Origin: Urechis unicinctus
Taxonomy: Eukaryota > Annelida > Polychaeta > Xenopneusta > Urechidae
NCBI GenBank assembly: GCA_034190875.2
Contig: CM067344.1
Coordinates: 66,048,057-66,112,056 of the forward strand
Direction: 5' to 3'
Length of the DNA stretch: 64,000 nucleotides
The translations under genes were made by a program, and so were the position numbers. The notes beneath the pieces were generated by a model. That model saw only the letters and a program-made list of their open reading frames with translations, ran no database searches and was not told where the DNA came from. The number at the start of each line of letters is the position of its first letter. Positions within the stretch are counted from its first letter, which is position 1. This document shows, in pieces, positions 20,612-36,927 of this stretch.

Positions 20612-23173
20612 TCACATTCCAAAGTAGTCCTTCTTGGCCCTTGAGCTAAGTTGCCATTTGCCAGCATGAAGTTCAATAAGAGGTAGGAGCATACATCGCA
20701 TGTCCTCACTGGCACCTGGGTCAAGGAAAGAGTCCCTCATCATCCTCATCACGTCATGCATAGCATGGGGGTCACATGCATCAAGACTGCTCCCACATTC
20801 ATACAGGATAGAGGTGAGAACTTCCAACTCTTCAAAATGGTTCACACAGACTGGACTGGCCAGATGTAGCAGAGCTTCATACAGGAGCTTAGCCAATCCA
20901 CCCATCATCTCCCCACCGGGTCGGATGTGGACAAAGGCTTGCCAGAGGAAGCGCACAAATGACAGCCAATACTGTACCTGTTCAGAAACAATTGAAAGGT
21001 CATTAAAAGGGGTATGTTTTATTAAATTGTTGCTTAGAAGTGAACTTCTCATTCAATGGAGGAATTAAGTTATACTATGTCCAATGTCTGATTTGCTACC
21101 ATAAAACTCTCGTATGTTGCAGAATTTAAAAAAGTGGATTGATAAAGAGGAAGACTTATACACGATTTTATGTCAACCAGTAGCAAAAGAAATTCCACCA
21201 TGGCAAAACATTGAGTTTGAGTGAAGAACTAGAATATTAATTCTTTTATTTGAACCTACTAAGTTAACTGTGACACAAGGGGAACTCTATGGAACTGGTC
21301 AGTAACAATCAGAATGATACAAGAAATGAAACCTTATCTCGACGCATCTTTCCCCAATCTTTCAATAGAAGTGTACAAGCATCAAGAACAGCGCGCCTGA
21401 ATTTGAAGTTTGGAATCATGTCTGAAGGGCACTGATCATGCTCTCGCTGGACAGAGAGAAAATATATCAACAAATTAATACTCGTTTTAACAAATCATTG
21501 TTGCCTCAATTAATCTAGCATAAAATGATTAAATAACACAATTAATATTTGGTAATAATAATGTTTTAAAATGATGGAGGTTGAAATCCAATTTACCTGT
21601 ACTAAGTGACTGCAAAGCCTTGCTGCGGTAACATAATATTTAGGATCTTCCCATCCCCGATTCACTATCACATATGCAACTTCTTGTAACTTTCGACTAG
21701 GCAAAGATCCCGGATCTTTGGTTGAAAAAAATACCAAAGTTGCAGATGTCAAAAATACTCATGGAATGCATGACTTCTTCAATGTATAGATTAATAACAG
21801 GACTTGAAAGTTTACCATTCATGGCTTGCTTTATAAAAGGCTGAGCATCCTCAACAAAGTTCCCTATGTCAGCATCCTCAAGACCTGTAGTTCCAGGTGC
21901 CATAACACTGTCTATGGGCTTCCCATTCGGGTCAGCACGACTGAACACACACAGTGAAATCATTCAGGGCTAATGGCAAAGCATTTTTGTATACCAAGTG
22001 TGAAGACCTCAAACAAAAAACATACTTTTTTAAGGCAAAGCATTTTTGTATACCAAGTGTGAAGACCTCAAACAACATAGAACTTTTTAACAAACAGAAA
22101 ATTGTATTGAGATAAAAACAAAACAACACAGCCAGTATAATCAGCAAAACTTCCTATGAAAATACCATGCACAGATTCAAAAATGATCATTCAGATTGAT
22201 GAATAAGTAAGTCGAAGTTAAAATATGCCGATTTATCAAAAAAGAGGTTAATAAGATGACCAGATGGCCAAAAGAAGTTATTGCTACATGTTGGAGCGAC
22301 ATTAATATTCTGTATATCATGCACAGATAAATTATATCCAATGTAATAGGTGCAAGTAAAGGACATGCGTGTCAAACTACAAAAACAACAAGAGTAAGTC
22401 AAATATAGCAACACCATTAGTATTTGTGTTAGATAATTAATAAGATGAAAAATTACCAATGTCATGATATTGGTGATACGAGTTCGATAGAAGAAGGGTC
22501 AGAAGTTACAGGTCATACGAGTGAATTCATCATTGATCTTTATAGTCAAGGTCAATTCATCAACTATTGTAATATAAGTGTCGTATAACATGAATAAGAA
22601 TGTTACATTAAATGACTTGAAATAGAGGAACTGCCTGTTAACCTGGGTATGGTAATTGATGTTTGGGAGTGGTAAGTAGTAATCACTAATGTAAACAGGA
22701 ATTAATGCATTTTCTTCATCAAACACAGCAATAAACACAACAGCAGACAACATGATTAAGCTATTCAACAAATGGAAGACTTGCCAACAATAAACGATGC
22801 ATTCAATCTTTGATGACTGAACTACCTTGCATAATTGTTTGAGCTAACATGTACTTTTTCTTGGCTGCATTCTTGCAGCACTGAACGAATCTGATGCACA
22901 AATTCATGTGACAAATCAAGTCTTGCATGGGTAGGCATGTTGCAGCTCTTGTTATATAGCTTGCTAATGCTGTAGTGTTAAACTAGCAACATCCCAACAA
23001 ACATCCAAACTGTAGGCTTACCAACACTATTTGCATGCATTTAATTTCAGGGTATACAACCTTGCATTATTATAGGAGGAGAGTCCTACTTCCTCTTTGC
23101 TGCGCTGTTGCAGAACAGAGCGAATCTGACGCATAAAGCCATGGGAGAGGTCCAGTCCTGCATGGGTTGTCAT
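20612..23173 (-). CDS. MIF4G-domain protein (MIF4GD/SLIP1- or CTIF-like translation factor)
   Basis: Exons on - are 23173-23061, 21940-21816, 21715-21597, 21446-21333 and 20977-20612. Phases match at every junction (2,1,0,0), giving 278 aa ending DYFGM. The C-terminal ~180 residues read as a HEAT-like MIF4G domain: DPGSLPSRKLQEVAYVIVNR, then FKFRRAVLDACTLLL, WLSFVRFLWQAFVH and LIELHAGKWQLSSRAKKDYF, the last resembling the end of MIF4GD. Known relatives bridge mRNA 3'-end or cap-binding factors to translation initiation. The N-terminal ~75 residues (MTTHAGLDLSHGF...) are not recognised. A second copy of the first coding exon lies at 22938-22826. Upstream exon 24505-24324 may be a 5' leader. 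MIF4GD versus the CTIF C-terminal half is undecided. Confidence 0.8.
21975..22092. repeat. 59-bp tandem duplication in a MIF4G-gene intron
   Basis: GGCAAAGCATTTTTGTATAC starts two copies, at 21975 and 22034, that are nearly identical over about 45 bases through GAAGACCTCAAACAA. Confidence 0.9.
22826..22938 (-). CDS. Duplicate copy of the first coding exon of the MIF4G gene
   Basis: This 113-base segment begins with ATG and ends in AAG|GTAG, giving MPTHARLDLSHEFVHQIRSV and onward. It is the same length as the exon 23173-23061 (MTTHAGLDLSHGFMRQIRSV). About 24 of 37 residues are identical, and both end in phase 2, so either can splice to the exon at 21940. A one-base deletion just 5' of the ATG breaks the frame with any upstream coding sequence, so it could serve only as an alternative first coding exon. 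It may be a live alternative exon or a decaying copy. Confidence 0.6.
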
Positions 23174-24336
23174 GTTGGCAGCTCTGTTTATAGTTGGGGA
23201 GGCTACAGCTAATGCATGAATGGAAGTGTTAGACTAAAAATAAAAATCCTTGCCACCAGAAATGCCTATATTTACCAACATCAACATCAGTCATGGTACA
23301 ATATCTACGAATAGAGCACACACAGCTCATGGTTAAGTGAAAAAATTTCAATAGTGCTCAGAGAACTGAAACACTTTTTCAAGTTCAGTCAATATGGTTC
23401 AAATGTATCTTCCAAAATGATCACCATTTTGACATAAATAGAATATGTCAAGATTTTAAAACATGGCTTAGTTGTGTCGCTTTAGTTAAACATGAATTGC
23501 TGCTCGACTGACAGACTCTTGCTATGTTCAACAATTGAATGAGGTGTTGATGACAATCATCACAATCATCACTCCTACTGATTAAGACAGACGTGACAAA
23601 CAGTAACATCACAACAACTATCATGTTGGTGACAATGTTTAATATTTCAGAGAATGACAACATATAAAAAAACACTAGACACAATGATTATATTTCACAG
23701 TGATATTTACTGGTAATCCTATTATCATATTGAACCAGTTCGACAGAATCATTCAGTTCCCATTTGAACCCACACCCAACCCAAACATGAATAATATACT
23801 ATGGACTCTCAAGTCTTGAAATGCTCATTGCCATTACATACTTAGGTAGGGAATGTATCATAAGATTGGGCAGTAATATAAGGAACCTGTCCTATAAATG
23901 TACATGTTCTACCAAACCAACAACCAACAGCAATAAGTTGGTTCCTTTCATGTACTTTTTTATGGGTCAGGGTAAATAAGTAACAGTAATATGATATAGC
24001 AAGCCATGTCTGAGTAAGCAGTTCTGTATTCCACAACAAAGTGAACAAAATCACTGATTAATATTGATGAAAAATGAAGAAGCTACAGATAGGTTGGCTT
24101 TTACTAACAATCATTAACAAGCATGGAGGGTTGAAACTTAAGGCAGCAGCTGCTCCAACCAGAGAGAAACAAAGAAAATATCACACACTACAATGGAATA
24201 AGGAAGCCATAGACGGAAATACATGCTTGCAGATGTTAAATATGATAACAAAGATGTCATTAACACAACACATAAGCCTTATATTGTGATGCACATCCAT
24301 GCGTTTGTAGATGACCCTATTACCTTGGTGTAGCTT

Positions 24337-24471
24337 TCACTGGAGTTTTTCCTGAACTCGTGTTTGCTGATTGAGGCGCCATATAAAAGCACCAGCCACT
24401 AGGAGAAATACAAAGACCAGGAGAAGAAATGGACCAGCCAACACAAGGTGGTGGATGTGTGGAATAGGCAT
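24337..24471 (-). CDS. Small single-pass membrane protein ORF in the 5' leader of the MIF4G gene (putative)
   Basis: A 44-residue ORF starts MPIPHIHHLVLAGPF, runs through a strong hydrophobic helix (PFLLLVFVFLLVAGAFIW) and ends in a polar tail (RLNQQTRVQEKLQ). It sits inside a plausible exon, 24505-24324, with an acceptor TTTAG and a donor CCAAG|GTAATA that follows the stop codon. The exon would therefore be spliced onto the next one and act as a 5' leader of the MIF4G mRNA, making a bicistronic message. I do not recognise the protein family. It could also be an independent small gene or chance. Confidence 0.4.
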   Translation of the reverse strand: MPIPHIHHLVLAGPFLLLVFVFLLVAGAFIWRLNQQTRVQEKLQ

Positions 24472-24505
24472 GGTTCTGCACTCACACGTCAAATAAGGAT
24501 CAAGT

Positions 24506-27500
24506 CTAAAGGATAAAGTTACTATCAATTGAAGCAATTTGTTTTCACATGCCAAGACTATACCCACTAAATAACATCTACCCCCACCACCCCATCTCAC
24601 TCTTCACTGGCAACTCTTCCTCGGGATTGGATGTTGCTACCACAAGCAGTCGAGTTCTGTGAGATATTACTGCATTGATGCATAACACATTGAGCTAACA
24701 GCTTCATTGAATAACACCTGAAACACACAGCACCTCAACCACGGGATCATGTTGGTCATCTGGCAGTTACTAGCTACCTTGACCAACAGCTTAATGCAAA
24801 GTGGTGACCATTCTGCTTATTCCTGGGAGTCAAGACTGAATAGCAGTGGTGGGTGAAATGAAGGTTATGAATCTTTGGCTTTAGGTCTTGATAGTATCTG
24901 TGCTGTTGACTACTCTCATGACATAACCCTGCGGGAAATTTTTAAACCACCAGTACCTCCTGGGTCCAACCAAAGAGCTTATTGCTATGCTAAGAGGGCT
25001 CACTTGCATCCGGGCCCAAGAATATATGCAATCATGCCATCTGTGAGCAGTGCACTCAAACTGTTGTGCACATTCAGGTTAACATGTGATCCTTGGCAGC
25101 AGACCTCACTATCATTGACTTTCTGCTTATTTTCAGGTTAGTATAGCTGTTGAACAGAACGTCCTATGTTATAATTAAATGATACTTCGGCGCAGAGCAA
25201 ATCTAGTCTAACAGACAAACAGCGTAGACTCTAGCCTTGCAGGACATCTGGTAAATATGTATATCACCGTCCGACACACACAGTTGGATCGAGTACTACC
25301 TTGTTGAGAGGGAGCAAGTTGGTTAAAAAGAGCTACTGACTGGGGCTACAAAGGCTCCAGAAAATGGTTCAAAAGAGCTAATCTAGTAATCGTCTGGCAA
25401 AGGACCTCACCCACTGGTTTTGGTGGTCTATATGTCGTATAGGCAAGGCACTCCCACTGGAGTTTTGATTATCTGATGCCATCTTAGCGGCAACATTGAA
25501 GATCGAAAATACAAAATAGTGCAAGAGCTGTAAGAGGCGAAGTTTCTTTGTCCAGACGTCGTAGACTATGTATGTATATTTTATTACCGTCCTACAACAG
25601 CTAGGCCAGTCATTGATTAGCCCGGTCGAACGGTAATATAAATGTCTGCGCGGCCGTCTTGTAAGTAGCTCTTTCGAACTAAGTATGGAAGTGTTGCATA
25701 TACTCCCTCGGCAAGGTGATAAATAGAACCTGACGTTGGTCTATTGGGCTACTTGTAAGGCTAGTCCATGATGAAGTTATAGCCCTACAAGACGTCTGAG
25801 TAGACGGTATAAATTCATGTTACCGTTACGACCGGAGCTAATGAAGTTAATGCGTGCCAAACAGAGATCAGAAAGTAATCACTTTGACATGAGAAATGTA
25901 GATGAATCGACCTGATCGGATAAATATTAAACTCATAAATTACTTCTGATCTATTTAGCCGCTTGAAATGTATTCAGTTGTCATGCTGGATAGTTGAACA
26001 CATGTTTGACTTAGCGCTTACTCTGTACTCTGTTTCCCTTCGTTTCCCGATTTTGGTGTGTGAAGTAGAGAGGTGGTTTTATTGGTCGATTTGATATCGA
26101 GCTTGTTTGATGTTTTGGTAAGCTTACGTGGATTATGGGATTAATATTCACTACGTCAAAATAAGCTCTTCATCTAAAACAAGCATGTCATTCAGTAAAG
26201 GTTTTTTCAACAATATTTATGGACAGAGTAATTGTAATTAGACAAGTCACTAAAGATGACGTGTTTATAGACATTGTTTATGGGCGATAATAAGGCTACA
26301 AAGTACTTTGTCCATATGAAAAATGGAAAACACAAACACACAGGCTCGGTGATGTCATGTGAGGGGGTGGGGGATGGGGTATTTCATACTTCTATATATG
26401 GTGTGGGGGGATGGTAAATTTATTTCAGTCCATCTTAGTATTCTCAGCGATCTTACCCAGAATAACAATATCACTGGACATGACTGATATAAACTTGTTA
26501 ATCTGTTCGCTTATGAATTTTTAACAGGACATGGAACAACTGGAAAATCATCTGGAATTTTACGGCCTCTGTTCTCTGAGAGTGACATTAAAATGCTACA
26601 CATGTATGAAGTGATGTAAAGTGTAGATAGAAAAGTAAAGGGTTGTGGGTTGGTGGGTTGGTGGACGGTATTGGGGTAGTTAACGTAGTATGGACTGCAC
26701 ACTGACAAGTAAGTTTTATCACACCAATCAATCGGTTACCAATCAAGATACGCATACGTCCATGCATGATTAGTAACTACACATTCTACATGCATGTAAC
26801 GTGTCCAGTGGTCCCGGGCGATATCGCCTATGACCCCGGGCGAGATCGACAACGACCTCGGGCAAGATTGCCAAAGTTAGCACCGACGAAACAACGGCGG
26901 GCGAGATTCAACACGGATTGCAATATAAACATCATTATGAAAATTTTGATTTGACACAGTATATCAGTGCTGGAGGGTGGTACAGCCAGTCTTGTTTGTG
27001 AGTGTATTTTGTAATCTGTACCTGATGTGCCATTTTCAGGTTGTTCATGGGACTCAACTCTAATCAGCCAGTCCTCAAATTCTGTCATTCACTTCTCTAG
27101 TCACTTGACATTTCCAACACCAGCCTTAGCGTTATTGATGGTAGATGCTGATTTACTGACTACTCAATATGAATCGCTGACTTATCTTGCTGGCGGTTTT
27201 CTCATATACCCAGTGGAGAGTTTTATGGATACGTAAAATCATGCATTGGTCAGCACGTGTGGGACATGCTCTAGGATGCTATCGAGTGCTCTGTATTTGT
27301 CAATATGATGTGCTTGATCAACTAAATTTCAAAAGAATGAAATCCAGAATTATGTGGACCTCAGTTGTTAAGTACCTCATTTGCTGTCTGTGTAGCGATC
27401 TTGTCCGTGATCTTTGTGCACATACTGTGATCACCCCCTACCTAATTTCTGTGTGTTTTTTTAGGTTGGATTATATTGTATTGTTGCAGGAATTTTGGAT

Positions 27501-27539
27501 GCCATAAGCTAATTGTCCTGGTATTGCATTGAAGGAGGC
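24506..27539. other. Intergenic region between the MIF4G gene and TMEM241
   Basis: Divergent promoters of both genes should lie here. Apart from the dispersed repeats at 25225-25850 it holds three imperfect GC-rich units around 26815-26880 (CCCGGGCGA-type) and G-rich runs near 26365-26420 and 26640-26670. ORFs at 24875-25141 and 27187-27507 show no family resemblance. Confidence 0.6.
25225..25850. repeat. Cluster of dispersed hairpin-type repeats (four degenerate copies, both orientations)
   Basis: Copies are near 25238-25275, 25551-25600, 25618-25665 (inverted relative to the previous one) and 25782-25840. The shared pattern is CTACAAGACG, an AGAC-containing spacer, an AT-rich TATAAAT-like stretch and TTACCGTTCGACCGG. 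The middle two face each other, so 25575-25645 can fold (ATTACCGT against ACGGTAAT). The 17-mer TGGTTCAAAAGAGCTAA at about 25365 recurs near 51545. This is probably an unclassified short mobile-element family. Confidence 0.6.
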
Positions 27540-31657
<4,118 letters not shown>

Positions 31658-33419
31658 TACTATGTCAATAGAGCATGACTTTTCTGCTGCTAAGCTTTGT
31701 TGGTTCGGCCTCTGTCTAACATTAAATCTCCTTTTGATAGAAACACTGGTGCTGTATAGAAAGTGTGTGTGGATTTAAACTGTAATTAGATCAATTGATT
31801 TGATTTAAAGGGTTTCATCTATTACATATCTAACGATGGTCACATTATCTGTGAAGTTAAGTTGTTGATATGAATGCTAGATAATAGGGGATGCATATAA
31901 ACTTCATTGATTTTGAAAAAAGTGGTTGGTGGTAAGCGAGTAAGTATGTTAGAGTTCTTGTGATTTGTTGTCAATATATTATCTGCTCATACATTGATAT
32001 GAAGATTGCTCATGGTTAGCTTGATTGCCTACATTCCAGCAGTGTACATTATTACATTTCTTGTTTGTGTTAACAGTCACATTTGTGACAAGTATATAGG
32101 GTCTATTGATTGATTGCAACAGACAATGGTGCAGACTACTATCAATGTTGTTCAGAATGGTTATCAAAGGCGAATGTTTATTTTCGAATACATGTCCTGT
32201 GCATGTAGTGGGATTCACTGCAGTTCCATTGTTAGATCCAGTCAAAGTCAATGATAGAAGAAAGGGACAAATAACCAAACAGACACTAAAGAAGGTCTTA
32301 TCACTGTACATGTTTTATGATGTTTTGACTATTTGAACCCATCATTAAGTTATAATTCTATTTGTTCGTTTTGTCTCTTGATTGCCAAAAACAGCTGCAC
32401 ATTTGCTGCTTACTATTTCTTTGATGTCTACTGCATTTGTACTTGACTAACAATGTACCATAGTAACTATACTTATGAAGACCTAGTGTTCTTAATGCCC
32501 TACATTATGTAAGGTATTTAGGTTAATTTATATTCACGGAAGTTAGTCGGATGCATTTATTTTACTGTGTGCTTTTGTGGCTGTCTTTCAAATATTATTT
32601 TATTTAACTGTGTTCATGTTGTCAATTATTTCAAAATCGAAGGTTAGTTATGTAAGTTCAGCAACATTGTATAGGAATTAGGGACAGGGAAAATGACATT
32701 TTACTGTTTGTGTTCAGGATTCTTTATCATTTGGTGTGAGGAATTTCTTTTCTAATCATGGTGATATTCCCCAACTGGTCCCATTTCTTGGTCAATGGAA
32801 ATTTGGTATTAAAACAACTCTGAGATGACTACCTACTTTGCTTTTCTTTTGAAATCAACCTCCAAGACTGGGAAATTAAACTATGAAATAGGCCTTTGTT
32901 GATAGACTGAAAGCTGCTCATATGAAAGCCTCATCCGTTATTTGAACGCGGCCTTGTTTACAACAAGGAGATACATAACTCCTTGTTTACAATCATGAAA
33001 AAGTGTTTCTTAATACATTTTTTAAAAATATTTATTATGTGTTCCAGGAAATTAGGTCTTCTCTCAATCCACCAACCAGAGGTATATATGATTTATGGTA
33101 ATTTCATGCTAAACATGGTGTGCATTATATCAATGTGTTTTTATATAAGAAGAGTACAAGAAAACACTAGAATAACTAGGTAGTATAATCACAGCGCATT
33201 CTTTTATCATGGAAGACTAGTTCGAGTTAAAATTTCAGCAGCCAAAGTTTGGCCATCAAGCAAGATAAATATTTATAGAATCAGATTTTCACAATTTTTT
33301 TGTTAAAAAAAAAGACAATTGAATGAAATTCTTATTTTATTGATCGATAAATTATTTACTGTCCATAAGCTATTTCAATTTCATTGGGACATAAATATAG
33401 AAAATTCAGACATAGAACG
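31658..33419. other. Intergenic region between convergent TMEM241 and SCO1
   Basis: AT-rich, expected to contain both 3' UTRs. A - strand AATAAA lies at 33336-33341, about 80 bases past the SCO1 stop. No further exon or RNA gene is recognised. Confidence 0.6.
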
Positions 33420-36036
33420 CTATTTATTGAGTGCTCTGTATTTGCCCATATGGAGTGCTATGCTCGCATAAATTTCTTTGTCTGTTTTATTCTGGCCATA
33501 GTAGTCAACAAAGTTACCATCTGGATTGATGAGATACATGATGATGGAATGGTCAACCTGCAATAGAAAAAGGCCCTTTTTGTGAAAAGATGTGAAGGAT
33601 TTAACATATTACTCCAAACGAACAAACTCCAAACAAACTGTGTAGAGGCATAGTCTTTTGTATCATGTTTAACTACTACCAACAATGACCTGATAGAAAT
33701 GAAATGTTGGTTATTGTCAGAGGCTGTCTTGTGCCAATCTATCAAGGTACTGATACACCAATGAACAGGATAAAGGAACATCTAGGTAATTGTCAAAGCT
33801 TATCTTGTCAACCAATCTATCAAGGTACTGATACACCAATGAACAGGATAAAGGAACATCTAGGTAATTGTCAAAGCTTATCTTGTCAACCAATCTATCA
33901 AGCTACTGATACACCAATGAACAGGATAAAGGAACATCTAGGTAATTGTCAAAGCTTATCTTGTCAACCAATCTATCAAGGTACTGATAAACCAATGAAC
34001 AGGATAAAGGAACATCTAGGTAATTGTCAAAGCTTATCTTGCCAACCAATCTATCAAGCTACTGATACACCAATGAACAGGAAAAAGGAACATGTCTAGT
34101 TACAGTGAATAAAATTCAAAGGAGAAAGACTTACTATGTAATCATTGTCCTCGTCTTTAGGGCCAGTGCTGAAGTAAACTCTATATGCACGAGCAGCCTT
34201 CTCCACTTGCTCTACAGTACCAGTCAAACCTAGCAATTTCTCTGAGAAATCTGCAACAACAAGTAAATGAAATAACCCACAGCATAACAATGAACCAAGA
34301 TGTAGTAATTGTAATGCTGTTTCACTCAAAGGAAGTTACTTTTCTAATAATTGAAAGTATCACTGGAACACATGATGGCATTAATCTTCACAGCACTCAG
34401 TTCTAAACCATTCTGAGGATTCAAATGATACAAAACATTAGCTACCTTTGACATACACCTTGATTGCTTCTGGTGAGTCCCTGTCTGGGTCCACTGTGAT
34501 AAATAGTGGCTGTATATTTGGCAAGGATTTATCATCATCTACAAAAGTAAGAAACAAAGAGATACAAAACATCTCCACTTATTAAGCAAAGCAGGTCAGC
34601 AAGATGTTCAATAACAAACTATTATCAGCATGGGGTAATGTTATGTGTGAATGTTATTCAACAAACTTGGTCATTTCTAAAGCAGATACCAGATTAAATA
34701 AATTTAACAAACATAATCATTCTATCATAAATTTGTTGTTAATGAGTTCCTTACCAACTGCATTGACAGCAGAGTCCATTTTCTCCAACTCATCAGGACA
34801 AATATCAGGACAGTGAGTAAAACCAAAGTACAGCAGAAGCCACTGGCCATGAAAGTCACTGCTCTTCCTCAATTCTTTATTGTGATCAATTAATTCCCAT
34901 GATCCTCCAAGTGAAGCCTTACCCAGGGACTTCACTCGTTGTCGTTCAATTTCTGGGTTACACATATTAGAAATATGATAATAGACACTGTACAGATGCA
35001 AACAACCGATTGAATCTTAATGAAAGCTTTCACTACTAACAAACCCAAATGCGTGTTATGCTGAGATTTGAACAAATGGGGAATATAATACTGACCTAAT
35101 TCCTTTTCTCTTTTCACATACAGCATACCACCAAGAATAATTGATCCAACACCTAATGTTACAGCAGCTGTCTTCCATGTAACGGGCTGAAAATGTTTGA
35201 TATTTCTTCATGATGCAACATATCAAAGGCAAATATTTTGTTGAACAGCTAGGAACTCTAATAATAGAGAGTATTTTACCAACTGTACTTAATCACAGCA
35301 GAAACAGTTATTAACAGTGTTTCTGATAATTGTATGGATGAGAAGGGTGTCAGATTTACCCCTTTGCCCTGGCCACCATCCCTCTGCTTCGGTAAGGACG
35401 ATACATGATCAGCATATCCTCTGCGACACCCACAAGTCTCAGACTTGAGGAAGAATTTCTGCATGTAAATCATCATCACGAAGTCACATAAATACTAGTG
35501 AAAGATCATACATGAAAGAGAAGAGTCACTGTTCTAAATCATCTGATTAACATATTCAGGAGCCCTGTACCGCTACCAGACCTAATTACTGTTGTCTCTT
35601 TCAGTCTTTGTTACTGCAGACATGGTGGCCGATGTTAGGTTTACAAGACTACAAAGTCTACATATTCAGTAGTCGTGCACGACGTCTTATTGACATATTG
35701 TTTTATATATTTATAATACCGTCTTGCGCGGCAACATATTCAATTGAGAAGATCGATTCATTTTGACATTAAAAGTGAGTAATATCATCATCTGAAGTGA
35801 TATAAGAGGCTTAGAAAATGTATTTTTCCAATTGGCAGCCACGAGCACATGCTTGTGTTTATTGTCGACGGCGGATATATCGTATATGAGTGGGTTATGA
35901 CCTGCTCACTTTGGAAAAGACCTTTCAGAATGACTTGTCAACTCACGTGAATGTTTATTGGTCTGACGACAGGGCTACTTGTTTTCCACACTGTCTTCAG
36001 TGAGTTGATTGAACGAATACATGATCTGAGTGCCAT
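33420..36036 (-). CDS. SCO1: SCO1 copper chaperone of cytochrome c oxidase, 7 exons
   Basis: Exons are 36036-35947, 35458-35360, 35186-35096, 34952-34755, 34538-34446, 34250-34135 and 33557-33420, phase-consistent, 274 aa. SCO1/SCO2 are inner-membrane thioredoxin-fold metallochaperones that deliver copper to the CuA site of COX2. Exon 1 ([20 protein letters not shown]) is basic and Ser-rich, as a mitochondrial presequence should be. Exon 3 carries the TM ([20 protein letters not shown]). Exon 4 holds the copper motif CPDIC (Cys ~141 and ~145) within [19 protein letters not shown]. Exon 7 holds the third ligand in [10 protein letters not shown] (His ~232). Exons 5-6 match the family ([31 protein letters not shown]). 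One gene stands for SCO1/SCO2, as expected outside vertebrates. It is head-to-head with UNC45. Confidence 0.95.
33739..34095. repeat. 78-bp minisatellite (4.6 copies) in the last SCO1 intron
   Basis: Copies start at 33739, 33817, 33895, 33973 and 34051 with CTATCAAGGTACTGATACAC. They are nearly identical. The 78-base period is a multiple of three, which makes a spurious long ORF of 26-residue repeats on +. Confidence 0.97.
35640..35745. repeat. Dispersed-repeat copy in SCO1 intron 1
   Basis: Contains the GACGTCTTATTGACATA, TTTATAATACCGTCTTGCG pattern seen in the 25.2-25.8 kb cluster. Degenerate; assigned by eye. Confidence 0.45.
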
Positions 36037-36927
36037 CTTGAGTTACACCTAAACTCCAACGTCCCCTATAGTTTCCTCAATGATGTTGTGTTGCATAAAC
36101 TACAAACAACCCGAAGCGTTGCAGCACAGGGGAAAGCCGCTAAGTCGGGGATTCCTTTGGTGGCTTCTGATGACGTCAAAGAGGTGTTTCCTTCCCCGGT
36201 GCTTTTCCTGGTTCTCATTCGCTCGCATGCCTCGTATATTTATACGACTCTTGGTGCTATAAAAAACATTATTCGACTTCATTGAAAATTCTTTCAATAA
36301 CCCTACCGCACATATGATTTTACTTAAGGACAATTGTACTTGAAGAAATAATAAGAATCACATAATTTACTTTTATTTCACTCGAACCTTGGCGGCTTCG
36401 GTTGTGCTATTTTTAGTACCAACTCAGAGCATCAACTTTGAAGCAGTTCCTAACACTGATCCCAGAATAAATATCCTAGTGGGTCCCGATTGCCTGGCGT
36501 AGTTGCGCGTGGTGCATGGAATTCAACACCACTTCCTTCCAGGAGCTTCCACTATATACTCGTGTCTACTGATGCAAGACTCTTTGTGGTGAAGTCCAGT
36601 CTGAGCTACTGGTATATTGGATAACGTGATTAACAGATTAAGGTAAGCAAATCGAACCATAATTAAAGTCGTATTTGCTTTGTCTTTTATTTCCTCCATA
36701 TCCAACTCTGCATTACTCAGTGTTGAATATTTTGCTCATAAAGAATGTACGCTCATGGCTTTAAAAGGGTCTTTTTATTAGATGCATAAGTGCACACTGG
36801 CTTACAGGTATACTAGCTTTCATTTGTAAGATGTGTTGTGTATTATCATGTAAAACATTTGCTTTTCTCTTGTGCATTCAACCTCTGTGTGAGAGTCCTT
36901 ATTCTGGTTTCACTTCATTTCTTTTAG
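36037..36927. promoter_or_regulatory. Divergent promoter region of SCO1 and UNC45, with a likely UNC45 5' UTR exon
   Basis: SCO1 starts at 36036 on - and UNC45 codes from 36928 on +. The UNC45 ATG directly follows an acceptor (CTTTTAG|ATG), so an upstream non-coding exon is required. A donor TTAAG|GTAAGC at 36642/36643 is the best candidate for its end. No clear TATA box is seen. Confidence 0.5.

Noticed and set aside
33739..34095. CRISPR-like array
   Set aside because: Repeats are contiguous 78-bp units with no unique spacers, inside an animal intron. The same argument holds for the 47-bp and 33-bp arrays.
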